Assembly: GCA_015075275.1 (NCBI GenBank)
Contig: JABTUU010000001.1
Coordinates: 868,001 to 932,000, forward strand
Direction of reading: 5' to 3'
Origin: Anaerolineales bacterium
GTDB taxonomy: Bacteria > Chloroflexota > Anaerolineae > Anaerolineales > Villigracilaceae
DNA: 64,000 nt
Part shown: in pieces, positions 24,665-34,347 of the stretch
How the letters are laid out: the number at the start of each line of letters is the position of its first letter
Numbering within the stretch: position 1 is the first letter of the stretch
Program-made: the position numbers and the translations under genes
Notes under the pieces: model-generated
Database searches by the model: none
What the model saw: the letters and a program-made list of their open reading frames with translations, nothing else
Told to the model about the DNA's origin: nothing

Positions 24665-27267
24665 AGCGGCAGCCATACTGTGAATTTTGTCCCCGTGTTG
24701 GGCGCGCTGTCTACGTCTATCGCGCCGCCATGATCGGTAACGATGCCGTACGTGACTGAAAGTCCAAGCCCGGTGCCGCCGTGCGCGCTGCGCGTCGTAA
24801 AGAACGGTTCAAAAATCCTACTGAGGTCTTTCGGTGAGATGCCTGCGCCGTTGTCTCGAACGGATAGGAGTGCCCATTGACGGTTGTCTCTGTCTGCTTG
24901 CGATGTAGCGATCTCCAGAATGCCTCCGTTTGGCATGGCTTGTAATGCGTTGTGAACCAGATTGAGCGCGACTTGCTTCATTTGATTTGCATCCATAACG
25001 ACCCAAGAGAGCGATTCGTCTAAGCGCGTTTGAAGATTGACGCCGTTTGTGTGGAGGAGATGCTTGCTCAATGCGATAACGTCTTCCACTACTTCGTTTA
25101 AGGAAGCGCTCGCGCGAGCGCTTTCGCCTTGTCGCGCAAAATCCAGCAATCGTCGCACTACGTCGCGGGCGCGTTTCGCCTCTCGTAAGACTAGCTCGAG
25201 GTCTTTACGCGTCTGATTTTCCTCGGAGAATTCCTCAAGGGCGAGCTCGGCGAAGCCGGTGACGGATGTAAGCGGATTGTTCAATTCATGCGCAATGCCC
25301 GCCGCCATCTCGCCGACAGCGGCAAGTTTGGCGGCTTGCAGCAAACGATTCTCCGCTTTGCGTTGAGCATCCATGCGCTTATCCAATTCGATCTGTGCGG
25401 CGCGCAACTGACCGACGGTTGTTTCGAGGCGTTGGTATTGATCGGCGCTTGCGATCACGCCGGCAAGAATGCCTGCCAACGATTCGAGTGCGATAAAGTC
25501 GTTGTGCGTGAAAGCATAGCGCAGGCGGCTTTCTACGTCAATAACGCCGAGAATTTTTGCGCCGTCGCGAATCGCTACGCACATTTGCGAACCCGCTTGC
25601 CAGCCTTTAATGGAACGATAACGTTCGTCTTGCGAGGCGTCGTTGATCATGAGGCTCTCGCCGCTTTCAAAAACATGGCCGCTGATTCCATTGCGGACGG
25701 GATATTCGAACGATCGCACGGCGCGCTCGACGAGGTCTCGGCTGGCGCCGCCGAAGCCTCTGATCGTGAGGACGCCTTGATCGTCGGCAATGAAGACTGC
25801 AGCAAGATCGTACGCAAAATAGCGCGCTAGCAGCTCGGCAGTGATCTGCGCGACGCTATGCGGTTCGGTTAACCCGACGACCTGCCCGACCACTTCGTGA
25901 ATTAACCCCAAGTTCCGCGCGCGGCCTTCTGCTTCTTCGCGCACGCGCGTGTAATCGGCTAAGCTAGCGAGATGGCTGGCAATGACGACAATTAAACTTT
26001 CGTCGTAAGAATTGAACGCATCCGCTTTTGCGCTTTCAACGCAAAGCGCCCCGATAACTTGATCATGAAATCGCAATGGGACGTATAAGCCTGAGAGCGC
26101 TCCCTTATATAACGGGGCAGCGCCTTTAAGCGCCGGACTGCCGAGCCGAACTTTCTGCGAATCTTGAATAAGCGATGCAATCCACGACTTGCGCAGGCTG
26201 CGAGTCGACGAAACGACGCGCCCGTTTTCGCTTCGAAATTCGGCGATCAATTGATCGTTGGCGGAAAGTAGATCGAGCGCGATAAGCTCGGTGCCAAGCG
26301 CGCGGGCTAACAGCGCGAATACGCGTCGCGCGATCTGGTCGAGATTTCGTCCGGTAGAGATTGTGAGCGAAAAGTCGTTTAGCATCGCCATACGCCGTAA
26401 GTGATTTGTCATTTCGGCAAATGTGATGATTGTTTCAATTGCTGGCGCGATCTGTGCGGTGAGTTCTGAAAGACGATTCCATTCGTCATGCTTGAAGGCG
26501 GAAGTCCGCCAAAGCGCCAGCGTTCCGATCATGCGTTGCCCAATGACAATAGGAATGCACGTCCATACTTTCGCGCTGGCTTTTATTCCCTTATGCGGAA
26601 TTAACTCCCAGAGCGGATCGTTGCGATTAACGACCATCGGCGCAAGGTTACGATTCATTCGCCGCAATAACGTATTTGATTCGATCGGAAGATCTAGGTT
26701 GGCGCAAGAGGGTGCGCTCCACTGGGCGCGGACTTCAAGTGAGTCGCCGCGACGGAGAGCGAGCCAGGCGCCTTGTACGGAGACAAGGCGCAAGAAAGAC
26801 GCTAGAGCGCGATCTAGCGCGCGGGGCAGGTCGTAGGGGCTTTCCGAGTCGAGATCGGGGACGAGCAACGATGCGGCGACGGATGCAGAAGCGTCCGCTG
26901 ATGATTCGATCTGTTGCATTCCTGCGGCGACGAGTCGCCATAGGCGCCGCGCGTTAGCATCCAGGCGATCCGAGCCGACGATGAGCGCGCGTCGCAAATC
27001 TGACAGAGGGAAAATGAACAGACGCGCGGCTTCGAATGTAGACGGTTGCGGCGTCGCTATGGAGATGTCGTGGCTATTATGTAATTTTGCACGCGTATCT
27101 GCCTGGCCGATTAGCTGGATAAGTTCTAGGTGTTTCTTTTTTGCGAGACGATAGTGTGAGAGGATGCGCCATGCGCCCGCTTCGCGTTCGATGAGCGCCG
27201 ACCATGTCGCTTCAGTTAGGCGACTGGCTTCTTTGAGCTGATAGTTTATGCGCGCGGGCATTGTCAT
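24661..27267 (-). CDS. Multi-GAF histidine kinase
   Basis: An 868-residue soluble sensor kinase. An N-terminal region of about 130 residues has no clear domain. Three GAF-like domains follow (about 130-290, 300-450, 460-625). HisKA follows, with the His in GIAHELNNPLTSVTGFAEL, and a C-terminal HATPase with DNGAGISPKDLSRIFEPFF and TGLGLSVTYG. The ATG at 27267 is 7 nt after a TATAAT. An in-frame TTG at 27315 lies upstream of that box and was rejected. It heads the operon with a second kinase (ATGA overlap) and the winged-helix regulator. The gene is divergent from trmFO. Confidence 0.92.
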   Translation of the reverse strand: MTMPARINYQLKEASRLTEATWSALIEREAGAWRILSHYRLAKKKHLELIQLIGQADTRAKLHNSHDISIATPQPSTFEAARLFIFPLSDLRRALIVGSDRLDANARRLWRLVAAGMQQIESSADASASVAASLLVPDLDSESPYDLPRALDRALASFLRLVSVQGAWLALRRGDSLEVRAQWSAPSCANLDLPIESNTLLRRMNRNLAPMVVNRNDPLWELIPHKGIKASAKVWTCIPIVIGQRMIGTLALWRTSAFKHDEWNRLSELTAQIAPAIETIITFAEMTNHLRRMAMLNDFSLTISTGRNLDQIARRVFALLARALGTELIALDLLSANDQLIAEFRSENGRVVSSTRSLRKSWIASLIQDSQKVRLGSPALKGAAPLYKGALSGLYVPLRFHDQVIGALCVESAKADAFNSYDESLIVVIASHLASLADYTRVREEAEGRARNLGLIHEVVGQVVGLTEPHSVAQITAELLARYFAYDLAAVFIADDQGVLTIRGFGGASRDLVERAVRSFEYPVRNGISGHVFESGESLMINDASQDERYRSIKGWQAGSQMCVAIRDGAKILGVIDVESRLRYAFTHNDFIALESLAGILAGVIASADQYQRLETTVGQLRAAQIELDKRMDAQRKAENRLLQAAKLAAVGEMAAGIAHELNNPLTSVTGFAELALEEFSEENQTRKDLELVLREAKRARDVVRRLLDFARQGESARASASLNEVVEDVIALSKHLLHTNGVNLQTRLDESLSWVVMDANQMKQVALNLVHNALQAMPNGGILEIATSQADRDNRQWALLSVRDNGAGISPKDLSRIFEPFFTTRSAHGGTGLGLSVTYGIVTDHGGAIDVDSAPNTGTKFTVWLPL

Positions 27268-27274
27268 TGTCTTT

Positions 27275-27280
27275 ATTATA
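27275..27280 (-). promoter_or_regulatory. -10 box of the sensor-kinase operon, leaderless
   Basis: TATAAT on the minus strand, 7 nt before the ATG at 27267. The -35 is weak. It lies back-to-back with the trmFO promoter. Confidence 0.55.
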
Positions 27281-27294
27281 CGATATTGAGCGAG

Positions 27295-27324
27295 TTGTTT
27301 AGAGAGCGTTTGCAATGGTAGAAT
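27295..27324 (+). promoter_or_regulatory. Promoter of trmFO, leaderless
   Basis: TTGTTT (27295-27300), an 18-nt spacer and TAGAAT (27319-27324). The ATG begins 7 nt after the last base of the -10, and no Shine-Dalgarno precedes it. Confidence 0.6.
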
Positions 27325-27330
27325 CTCTTT

Positions 27331-28677
27331 ATGACAGATTTAATTGTAATCGGCGGCGGGTTAGCCGGCAGTGAAGCCGCTTGGCAAGCCGCCCAACGCG
27401 GATTGAAAACGCGCCTATACGAGATGCGTCCCAGTTTGCAAACGGGCGCGCACCAGACCGACGCGCTGGCGGAACTCGTCTGCTCGAATTCGCTCGGCTC
27501 GAATTTGCCCGACCGCGCTTCTGGTTTACTGAAAGATGAAGCGCGCGCGCTTGGCTCAATGTTGTTAGAATGCGCCGAGGAAGCGGCTTTGCCGGCGGGC
27601 GGAGCGCTTGCGGTGGATCGTGATCTGTTCGCGCAGAAAGTTACCCAACGAATTGAAGCCCATCCGAATATAGAGATCGTGCGCGAAGAAGCGACGACAA
27701 TTTCAGGCGCGCTGACTATTGTCGCTAGCGGTCCGCTGACCTCGCCCGCGCTTTCAGAGGCGATCGTTGACTTGAGCGGCGAAGATTGTCTGTTTTTCTT
27801 TGACGCAATCGCGCCTGTCGTGCATGCTGACAGCATTGATATGGGCGTCGCGTTCCGCGCTTCGCGCTATAGCAAGGACGATGCGAACGATGGAGACTAC
27901 ATTAACTGTCCTTTTACGAAGGAAGAATATTACGCGTTTGTCGAAGCCTTATTGCGAGCGGAGCGAATTGAATTGCGCGCATTTGAAGATGCGATTAAAT
28001 CTGGCGTGAAAGCGGGACGCTTCTTCGAGGGCTGTCTGCCGGTGGAAATTATCGCCGAACGAGGGATTGATTCGCTGGCGTTTGGCCCGATGCGTCCGGT
28101 AGGATTGCGCGATCCGCGCACCGAAAAGCGTCCGTATGCGGTTGTTCAACTGCGTCAAGACAACCTTGCCGGCAGCCTATACAGCCTCGTCGGCTTTCAA
28201 ACCAACTTGAAGTTTTCGGAGCAGAGGCGAACGCTGCGCATGATCCCCGGACTTGAATCGGCGGAATTTTTGCGTTATGGGCAAATGCACCGAAACACAT
28301 TCATTGCATCGCCAAAACTTTTGCGCCCCACGCTCCAGCATATCTCGCGCGACCGCCTTTTCTGGGCTGGTCAGATTACGGGCGTGGAAGGTTATATGGG
28401 CAATATCGCTACCGGCGCGTTGGCGGGCATCAATGCGGCGCGTGTTCATCGCGGGGAAGCGCCGCTGACGCTGCCGCAGACGACGATGCTCGGCGCGCTT
28501 TGCCATTACATCACTCATGCCAATTTGGCGGATTTTCAGCCGATGAAAGCCAATTTCGGAATTCTGCCAGCGCTTGTAAGCGCTTCAAGAATCGGAAAGC
28601 GCGAACGAGGCGCGGCATACGCTGCGCGAGCGCTTAAAGATTTGCGAATGACGTTGAGCGAGACGATTGCGGTATGA
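27331..28677 (+). CDS. trmFO: Methylenetetrahydrofolate-tRNA-(uracil-5-)-methyltransferase TrmFO
   Basis: A 448-residue FAD- and folate-dependent enzyme that makes 5-methyluridine at position 54 of tRNA. The Rossmann start [37 protein letters not shown] with the conserved Cys, and [16 protein letters not shown] are family hallmarks. The length is standard. It replaces the SAM-dependent TrmA of proteobacteria, as in Firmicutes and many deep-branching lineages. Its stop overlaps the ATG of the M28 peptidase gene by 4 nt. Confidence 0.96.
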   Translation: MTDLIVIGGGLAGSEAAWQAAQRGLKTRLYEMRPSLQTGAHQTDALAELVCSNSLGSNLPDRASGLLKDEARALGSMLLECAEEAALPAGGALAVDRDLFAQKVTQRIEAHPNIEIVREEATTISGALTIVASGPLTSPALSEAIVDLSGEDCLFFFDAIAPVVHADSIDMGVAFRASRYSKDDANDGDYINCPFTKEEYYAFVEALLRAERIELRAFEDAIKSGVKAGRFFEGCLPVEIIAERGIDSLAFGPMRPVGLRDPRTEKRPYAVVQLRQDNLAGSLYSLVGFQTNLKFSEQRRTLRMIPGLESAEFLRYGQMHRNTFIASPKLLRPTLQHISRDRLFWAGQITGVEGYMGNIATGALAGINAARVHRGEAPLTLPQTTMLGALCHYITHANLADFQPMKANFGILPALVSASRIGKRERGAAYAARALKDLRMTLSETIAV

Positions 28678-29582
28678 CGAAGAACTCCGTTACGATCTAC
28701 CTCTCAGCGATTGGACTTTTGCTGGTTATTGCTCTCGGATGGTATGCTTATTCGTTTCTTTCCCCGCCGCAATCGGATGAGACGTCTTTCGACGGTTTAC
28801 GCGCCTACGAAGACGTGAAAACGCAAGTAGCGTTTGGTCCGCGCGTTCCAGGGTCGAACGCTCATGTTCAAGTTCGTGAATGGATGCGCGACGAACTTGA
28901 AGCCGCGGGCTGGCAAGTGGAAGTTCAGGAAGCGGAAGCGATGGGGCATCCGATCTTTAATCTGATCGCGAAACGCTCCGACGATCCGCCGCAAATTATC
29001 TTTGGCGCGCATTACGATACGCGCCTGTTCGCCGACAATGATCCTGTTCTTGCGAATCGCAACCAGCCGCCACCCGGTGCGAACGACGGCGCTTCGGGCG
29101 TGGCTGTCTTGCTGGAGTTGGCGCGTTCCCTGCCGAAGGATACAGTCGGCGTGTGGCTGACGTTTTTTGACGCGGAGGATAATGGACGTATCGAGAGTTG
29201 GGATTGGATTCTTGGCTCGACGGCGTTTGTTGAAAGCAACTCTGTCCAACCACGGGCAGTCGTCATTGTGGATATGATCGGCGACGTAGATTTAAATATC
29301 TACAAGGAAAAGAACTCGGATCCTGCCTTGACCGATGAAATTTGGCTGGTTGCGGAAAGCATGGGCTATGGCGCGCAATTTCTACCTGAATATAAATATA
29401 CGATGGTAGACGACCATCTGCCGTTCATCGAGGCGGGGATTCCGGCGGTGGAGATAATTGATTTTGATTATCCCTACTGGCATATGCTGGCTGATACGCC
29501 GGACAAAGTCTCGCCATTGAGCCTTGAGGCGGTGGGCAAGACGTTGTGGGTTTGGACGACGCGGCAGAAAGCGCAAAACTGA
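28674..29582 (+). CDS. M28-family metallopeptidase, glutaminyl cyclase-like, membrane anchored
   Basis: A 302-residue protein with an N-terminal membrane helix (about 8-30) and an extracytoplasmic M28 domain. Zinc-site elements are visible: FGAHYDTR (His113), [10 protein letters not shown] (Asp138), FFDAEDNG (Glu168/Asp169), [16 protein letters not shown], and [12 protein letters not shown] with a His. The order and the FFDAED and DDHLPF motifs resemble glutaminyl-peptide cyclotransferases more than aminopeptidases. QC converts N-terminal Gln to pyroglutamate. The activity is inferred. Coupled to trmFO by an ATGA overlap, though no functional link is obvious. Confidence 0.85.
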   Translation: MTKNSVTIYLSAIGLLLVIALGWYAYSFLSPPQSDETSFDGLRAYEDVKTQVAFGPRVPGSNAHVQVREWMRDELEAAGWQVEVQEAEAMGHPIFNLIAKRSDDPPQIIFGAHYDTRLFADNDPVLANRNQPPPGANDGASGVAVLLELARSLPKDTVGVWLTFFDAEDNGRIESWDWILGSTAFVESNSVQPRAVVIVDMIGDVDLNIYKEKNSDPALTDEIWLVAESMGYGAQFLPEYKYTMVDDHLPFIEAGIPAVEIIDFDYPYWHMLADTPDKVSPLSLEAVGKTLWVWTTRQKAQN

Positions 29583-29616
29583 TACAATCAACGACGGATA
29601 CTTGTAGACAAACGCC

Positions 29617-30882
29617 ATGCCAAAGAAGAAAACATCGCAATCGATCGGTCAGATTCTACAACAGATCCGCCCAGCGTGGATCGAATATGTAGGCGATAAC
29701 CTTGCAGGCGGGCTGGAAGCGCGCACGGAATTTGAGGAACAACTGGAGCGTTTCTTTGATCTGTTGGAACAGTCGGTCGCCACGGGCGATTCAGCATGGA
29801 TGGATTCGATTTTGCTTGATTGGGCAAAGTCCTCCACGAGCACAAACCTAGAGGAGGGGCTGTATCGTGTCTCATTCTTAATGAATCGCATGATCGCGCT
29901 AACCATTCAGACGGCGAACCGCGCGCTGACAAAACATCAGGCGTTTGACTTGCTTGCTGCAATTTTACCGATCTATACGTATGGCTTGGGAGTGGCGGCG
30001 CGATATGAAATGGAAATGCGCGTATCATATATTTCCGCTGAAATGGAGCGGGCGCGCAAACAAGCCGAGCGCGTGGATAGGAGTAAATCTGCGTTTATCT
30101 CGATTGCGGCGCATGAATTGAAAACGCCTCTGACGCTGATCGAGGGATACGCGTCTATGATGGAAGATTTGAACAAAGAACGGCGCGACGAGAAGTTGAG
30201 CGGTTTATTGACGGGAATGATCGCAGGCGTGAATCGCTTGCGCATTATCGTGGACGATATGATAGATGTTTCGTTGATTGACAACGATCTATTGCGCGTG
30301 AATTCGCAGCCGTCGCAAATTAGGAATCTGTTTGGAACATTGCGTAAGGAATTGGAGCCGGTTGCTCAGAATCGAAATCTGACCATGACGTTCCTGCCCT
30401 TTGAAGGCGACCGGCAGTGGATCTACCTTGACGCGATTCGCATAACGCAGGCGTTGCGAAATGTGATCGGCAACGCCGTTAAATTCACGCCCGACGGCGG
30501 AACGATCTTGATCGGCGGCGAATTGCGGGCGGGTTTTATTGAAATCTTTGTTAAGGATAACGGCATCGGAATTTCGCTGAAGAATCAGCGTTCGATCTTT
30601 GAGAACTTCGAGCAACCCGGCAACGTGGAACTGCACTCCAGCGGTAGGACAAAATTTAAAGGCCGCGGACCGGGGCTGGGATTGCCAATTGCGCGCGGCA
30701 TTCTCGAAGCGCATGGAGGCTCGATCTGGGTTGAATCGCCCGGATATGATGAAGAAACGCGCCCCGGCGCTACATTTCATATTCTGATTCCTGTGCATGT
30801 GCGAGCGTCTAATCCGAAAATGTCGGAGTTATTCGGCGCGCTTGAGAAAGACAATGAAACCCGCGCTGCTGAACAATCATAA
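29617..30882 (+). CDS. Soluble histidine kinase with helical N-terminal sensor
   Basis: A 421-residue kinase. The N-terminal 140 residues are mostly helical with no membrane segment or recognisable GAF/PAS domain. They resemble RsbR-like or globin-type helical sensor regions only vaguely. HisKA has the His in SIAAHELKTPLTLIEGYAS (about 158-176), and HATPase has VIGNAVKFTPDGG, DNGIGISLKNQ and GPGLGLPIARGILEAHGG. The C-terminal tail of about 25 residues is charged. No response regulator is adjacent. It starts 34 nt after the peptidase gene and is followed after 14 nt by hflX. Confidence 0.88.
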   Translation: MPKKKTSQSIGQILQQIRPAWIEYVGDNLAGGLEARTEFEEQLERFFDLLEQSVATGDSAWMDSILLDWAKSSTSTNLEEGLYRVSFLMNRMIALTIQTANRALTKHQAFDLLAAILPIYTYGLGVAARYEMEMRVSYISAEMERARKQAERVDRSKSAFISIAAHELKTPLTLIEGYASMMEDLNKERRDEKLSGLLTGMIAGVNRLRIIVDDMIDVSLIDNDLLRVNSQPSQIRNLFGTLRKELEPVAQNRNLTMTFLPFEGDRQWIYLDAIRITQALRNVIGNAVKFTPDGGTILIGGELRAGFIEIFVKDNGIGISLKNQRSIFENFEQPGNVELHSSGRTKFKGRGPGLGLPIARGILEAHGGSIWVESPGYDEETRPGATFHILIPVHVRASNPKMSELFGALEKDNETRAAEQS

Positions 30883-30896
30883 ATGTATGGAGGAAA

Positions 30897-32249
30897 ATGG
30901 CAAAACGAATTCCGCAGTCTACTTCGGCTCCGCGCGAGCGAACATTTCTCGTAGGCGTCGAACTCTATCAGCACAAGGCGCTGCTCTCGTTGAGCGATTC
31001 GCTGGCAGAGTTGACGTTGCTTGCCGACACAGCCGGGCTGGAAGTCGTCGGCGAGTTGATGCAGAAACTGGATCGTCCTCACGTTAAGACATATATCGGT
31101 CCCGGGAAAGTGGATGAGATGAAAGCGCTCGTCGAGGAAACGCTTTCGCAAGTCGTCATCTTTGACGACGAGCTTTCGCCGCGTCATCAGCGCGAGTTGC
31201 AAGAAGCGCTGGGAAGGCATGTGCGCGTATTGGATCGTACGGCGTTAATTCTCGATATCTTCGCGCAACACGCTCGCACGAAGGAAGGCATGTTACAGGT
31301 TGAACTTGCGCAATATGAATATTACTTGCCGCGCCTGACGGGCCAGTGGACGCATCTTGAGCGGCAGGCGGGCGGCGGAGGCGGGCGCGCCGGCTCGACG
31401 GGCGGAGTTGGGTTGCGTGGTCCCGGTGAAACTCAGTTGGAAGTGGATAAACGCGTGATCCGCCGCGAGATTGCGCGCCTCAAGAAGGAACTCCTCAAAG
31501 TCAGCGCGCATCGTCAACGATATCGCGCGCAGCGAAAGCGCGCCCGCGTTCCGACCGTTGCGCTGGTGGGCTACACTAATGCAGGAAAATCCACGCTGTT
31601 GAATAGGCTGACGAAATCGGACGTTTACGCGGCAGACCGACTGTTCGCTACGCTCGACCCTACGACAAGGCGCATCGAATTGCCGGGCGGTTATCAAGCG
31701 CTGATGACCGACACGGTGGGTTTTATCCAAAAGCTGCCCACTGCACTGATTGACGCTTTCCACGCGACGCTAGAGGAAATCCTCGAAGCCAACCTACTTT
31801 TACATGTGGTAGATATTTCTCATCCCAACGCGTTGAGTCAATATAATTCTGTGCGACAAACGCTTGATGAGTTAGGCGCTCAGCGCATTCCGACGATTGC
31901 CGCGCTGAACAAGAGCGACCGCCTGCGCGATCCGCAAGCGGCGCAAAAAACGGTAAGTCAATATGCGAAGGCTATAACGATCTCAGCCGCAACGGGCGAT
32001 GGCGTTCCTGAATTGTTGCGTTTAATTCAAGAGGAACTGTACGAGACGTATGTGCCTATTCATGTGCGCGTGCCTTACCAGCAAGGCGCGTTGATTTCAT
32101 TGTTCCATGAAGCGGGGCAGGTGGAGCGTATCGAACATGGGCGCGGCGGAGTGACTATACAAGGACGTATTCCGGGGCGTTTGGCGGCGCAGTTTGCCGA
32201 TTGGGAAATTTACAACGGTCATGAATCTATGCAAGAGGAAGAACTATGA
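30897..32249 (+). CDS. hflX: Ribosome-associated GTPase HflX
   Basis: A 450-residue HflX, which splits stalled or heat-damaged 70S ribosomes. The N-terminal ND1 domain ends with GGRAGSTGGVGLRGPGETQLE, the family signature. A coiled coil of Arg/Lys follows, then the G domain with G1 GYTNAGKSTLLN, LDPTTRRIEL, G3 TDTVGFIQKLP and G4 NKSD. The C-terminal CTD is present. GGAGG lies 5-6 nt before the ATG. The small membrane protein that follows overlaps its stop (ATGA). Confidence 0.96.
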   Translation: MAKRIPQSTSAPRERTFLVGVELYQHKALLSLSDSLAELTLLADTAGLEVVGELMQKLDRPHVKTYIGPGKVDEMKALVEETLSQVVIFDDELSPRHQRELQEALGRHVRVLDRTALILDIFAQHARTKEGMLQVELAQYEYYLPRLTGQWTHLERQAGGGGGRAGSTGGVGLRGPGETQLEVDKRVIRREIARLKKELLKVSAHRQRYRAQRKRARVPTVALVGYTNAGKSTLLNRLTKSDVYAADRLFATLDPTTRRIELPGGYQALMTDTVGFIQKLPTALIDAFHATLEEILEANLLLHVVDISHPNALSQYNSVRQTLDELGAQRIPTIAALNKSDRLRDPQAAQKTVSQYAKAITISAATGDGVPELLRLIQEELYETYVPIHVRVPYQQGALISLFHEAGQVERIEHGRGGVTIQGRIPGRLAAQFADWEIYNGHESMQEEEL

Positions 32250-32455
32250 AGCGGCTCTCAAAATTAGTGGATCGGATGTCGAATTTCTTCGCACATCGAA
32301 AAGGCTTGTTGCCTATGCTCGGCATGGCGTTGATCGCGATTAACTTCGCCCTGCCGTTTTTCTTCGGTGCAACCTTTATTACCAGCAGCAACTTGTTCCT
32401 GCATCTAGGCGCGATTGTCGCTATTTTTGGATTTATGCTCGCGTGGGCGTTATGA
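32246..32455 (+). CDS. Small two-helix membrane protein, unknown
   Basis: A 69-residue protein that I cannot assign. After a basic N-terminus (KRLSKLVDRMSNFFAHRKG) come two hydrophobic helices (LLPMLGMALIAINFALPFFFG and LHLGAIVAIFGFMLAWAL). Its ATG overlaps the hflX stop, so it is translated together with HflX. Its stop and that of convergent murI are only 2 nt apart. Confidence 0.6.
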   Translation: MKRLSKLVDRMSNFFAHRKGLLPMLGMALIAINFALPFFFGATFITSSNLFLHLGAIVAIFGFMLAWAL

Positions 32456-32457
32456 TG

Positions 32458-33300
32458 TCAATACGCATTGCGCGCTGACAGCGTTTGTAAATCGGCGCTC
32501 CAACGGGCTTGCTTGACGGCGGATGTTTCTCCCAGCAATAGCGATAGAAGATCGCTAAAGGCGGAGGGATCGCCCGATGTGAAGAATTCGGCAGTTCCCA
32601 ACGCTGCCGATGCGTTCTTTAGCCTGTCCGCTTCAAGCAGACGTTCGACCTGCCGCGCTACGGCTGGAGCTGGGTCTATTACCTGAACGTCTGCGCCGGC
32701 GATTTCCTGGATAAGCGGGATAACGAACGGATAATGCGTGCACCCTAGGACAACGACATCAACTTGTTTCGCTGCCATCGGCTTTAACGCGTCGTGTAAA
32801 ATACGGCGCGTCTCGTTTCCTGTCAGGTCGCCTCTTTCGATCTGTTGGACGAGCCCTTCGCAAGCGCTTTGGTACAACTCCACGCCGTTGGCGAAACGCC
32901 CGATAACTGACGCGTACAGTTCGCCTTGAAAGGTCGCTGGGGTGGCGAGCACGCCCACTTTGCCGGTGCGCGTGCGTTCTGCAGCTGGTTTGACAGCGGG
33001 TTCCATGCCGACAAACCGAACGTGCGGAAACTTATCTCGCAGAAACTTCAGCGCGGCGGCGGAAGCGGTATTGCATGCAATGACGACGATCTTTACATCG
33101 CGTGCGAGTAAGAAGCGCGCGATCGTCTCGGAGAGCCGCTGGATTTGCTCCATGGCGCGCAAGCCGTAGGGAACATGCTGTTGATCGCCGAAATAGAGCG
33201 TCGACTCATTTGGCAAGCGTGCGCGGATTGCGCGTAAAACGGAGAGTCCGCCTGCGCCGGAGTCGAAGACGCCAATGGGAGAGCCTGCTGTTGGAGTCAT
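32458..33300 (-). CDS. murI: Glutamate racemase
   Basis: A 280-residue cofactor-independent racemase that supplies D-glutamate for peptidoglycan. The two catalytic Cys are visible: Cys76 in VIACNTAS and one near 187 in LGCTHYPF. IGVFDSGAGGLSVL and DQQHVPYG are family motifs. A TATACT box 7 nt before the ATG and no Shine-Dalgarno suggest its own leaderless promoter, so it need not depend on the permease gene upstream. The C-terminal tail of about 30 residues beyond the usual end is Ser/Leu rich. Confidence 0.95.
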   Translation of the reverse strand: MTPTAGSPIGVFDSGAGGLSVLRAIRARLPNESTLYFGDQQHVPYGLRAMEQIQRLSETIARFLLARDVKIVVIACNTASAAALKFLRDKFPHVRFVGMEPAVKPAAERTRTGKVGVLATPATFQGELYASVIGRFANGVELYQSACEGLVQQIERGDLTGNETRRILHDALKPMAAKQVDVVVLGCTHYPFVIPLIQEIAGADVQVIDPAPAVARQVERLLEADRLKNASAALGTAEFFTSGDPSAFSDLLSLLLGETSAVKQARWSADLQTLSARNAY

Positions 33301-33307
33301 GCTGAAG

Positions 33308-33313
33308 AGTATA
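33308..33313 (-). promoter_or_regulatory. -10 box of murI, leaderless
   Basis: TATACT on the minus strand, 7 nt before the murI ATG, in the 34-nt gap behind the EamA gene. No convincing -35. Confidence 0.45.
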
Positions 33314-33334
33314 ACGGATAATGCTTGAAGCGTT

Positions 33335-34276
33335 CTAGCGTTTGTAGAAATCGGTGGGGAAGTCGGGCGGTTGCAGCCATCCTAACAGTCCGTGCTTGGA
33401 AGGTCGGCTAGGCGGAGGCTTTTCGAACCAAACGAACAGCAAACTGAAACTTAAGCCGATCATTCCAGCCCATTGCCAACCGGCGAGTTCTTCTCCGAGT
33501 AAGAGATGACTAAAGATGATGGCGACGATTAACTCCGCCAGCCCGAGGATCGCGGTCTGCATTCCGCCAATATGTTTTACGCCGAAGAAGAGCGTTAGAC
33601 GCGAGAAGAATGTTACCGCTGTAAGCGCCAGCGCTGGCGCCCACGGCGCAGATTTACCGGGCAGGCTTCCGTCGAAAATAAAGTAGGCGGGTACGACGAT
33701 CAGGCTCATGGCGAGGAGTGTGTAGACGGTCACTGTGGGAGCTGGTACGTCGTAGAGCGCGCGTTGATTAATAGGTAGATGAAGCGCGTATAAAGCGGCG
33801 GCAATCAGCATAAATGCCACGCCGGATGGGTCGAGAGCGATATCGGCGTTGCGAGTTAGAAGGTAGACTGAAACGATTGCGACAGCGATCCGTAGGAGGG
33901 TTAGGCGCGAGGGAGGCTGGCGATCTAATTGCAGCCAAAATGCGACGAAGAACGGATAGAGCGAATAGAGCAGCTGAGCCATGCTGGCATTTAATTTACT
34001 TAAGCCGATGTAATAAAAAATAGACCCGATGCCGTTAATCGCGCCCGCCAGCATCGTGACATATAACGCGGCGGGGTAAATATAAAGCGCGCGACGATTG
34101 AATAGAGCGAGAATCGCCGCGAGCAAGAGCGCCGCTAAGCTGGTGCGGAAAGCGACGACGGCGAACGGCGAGAATTTGTCTGCGCCCATGGCGGCTTTGC
34201 CGAATACCGGCGCCAACCCGAGGAATAGCGCGGAGAGCAACGCTGCATTGATGCCTTTCTGTCTGGCTTTGCGCAT
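33335..34276 (-). CDS. EamA/DMT-family transporter
   Basis: A 313-residue inner-membrane protein with ten predicted helices in two EamA repeats. LSALFLGLAPVFGKAAM opens the first. YYIGLSKLNASMAQLLYSLYPFFVAF is the conserved end of repeat one. The second repeat ends with the equivalent ILGLAELIVAIIFSHLLLGEEL-type motif. Members export amino acids or other metabolites, but the substrate cannot be told from sequence. It lies 72 nt downstream of the PLP-enzyme/REC fusion on the same strand. If that enzyme makes threonine or a related amino acid, an amino-acid exporter next to it would fit (inference). Confidence 0.88.
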   Translation of the reverse strand: MRKARQKGINAALLSALFLGLAPVFGKAAMGADKFSPFAVVAFRTSLAALLLAAILALFNRRALYIYPAALYVTMLAGAINGIGSIFYYIGLSKLNASMAQLLYSLYPFFVAFWLQLDRQPPSRLTLLRIAVAIVSVYLLTRNADIALDPSGVAFMLIAAALYALHLPINQRALYDVPAPTVTVYTLLAMSLIVVPAYFIFDGSLPGKSAPWAPALALTAVTFFSRLTLFFGVKHIGGMQTAILGLAELIVAIIFSHLLLGEELAGWQWAGMIGLSFSLLFVWFEKPPPSRPSKHGLLGWLQPPDFPTDFYKR

Positions 34277-34347
34277 GGTGTCTTATTGTTACACGATAGC
34301 GGGAATGCCGCAATCGCTCTTGCGGGGGAACATTTCCACGATCCGAA

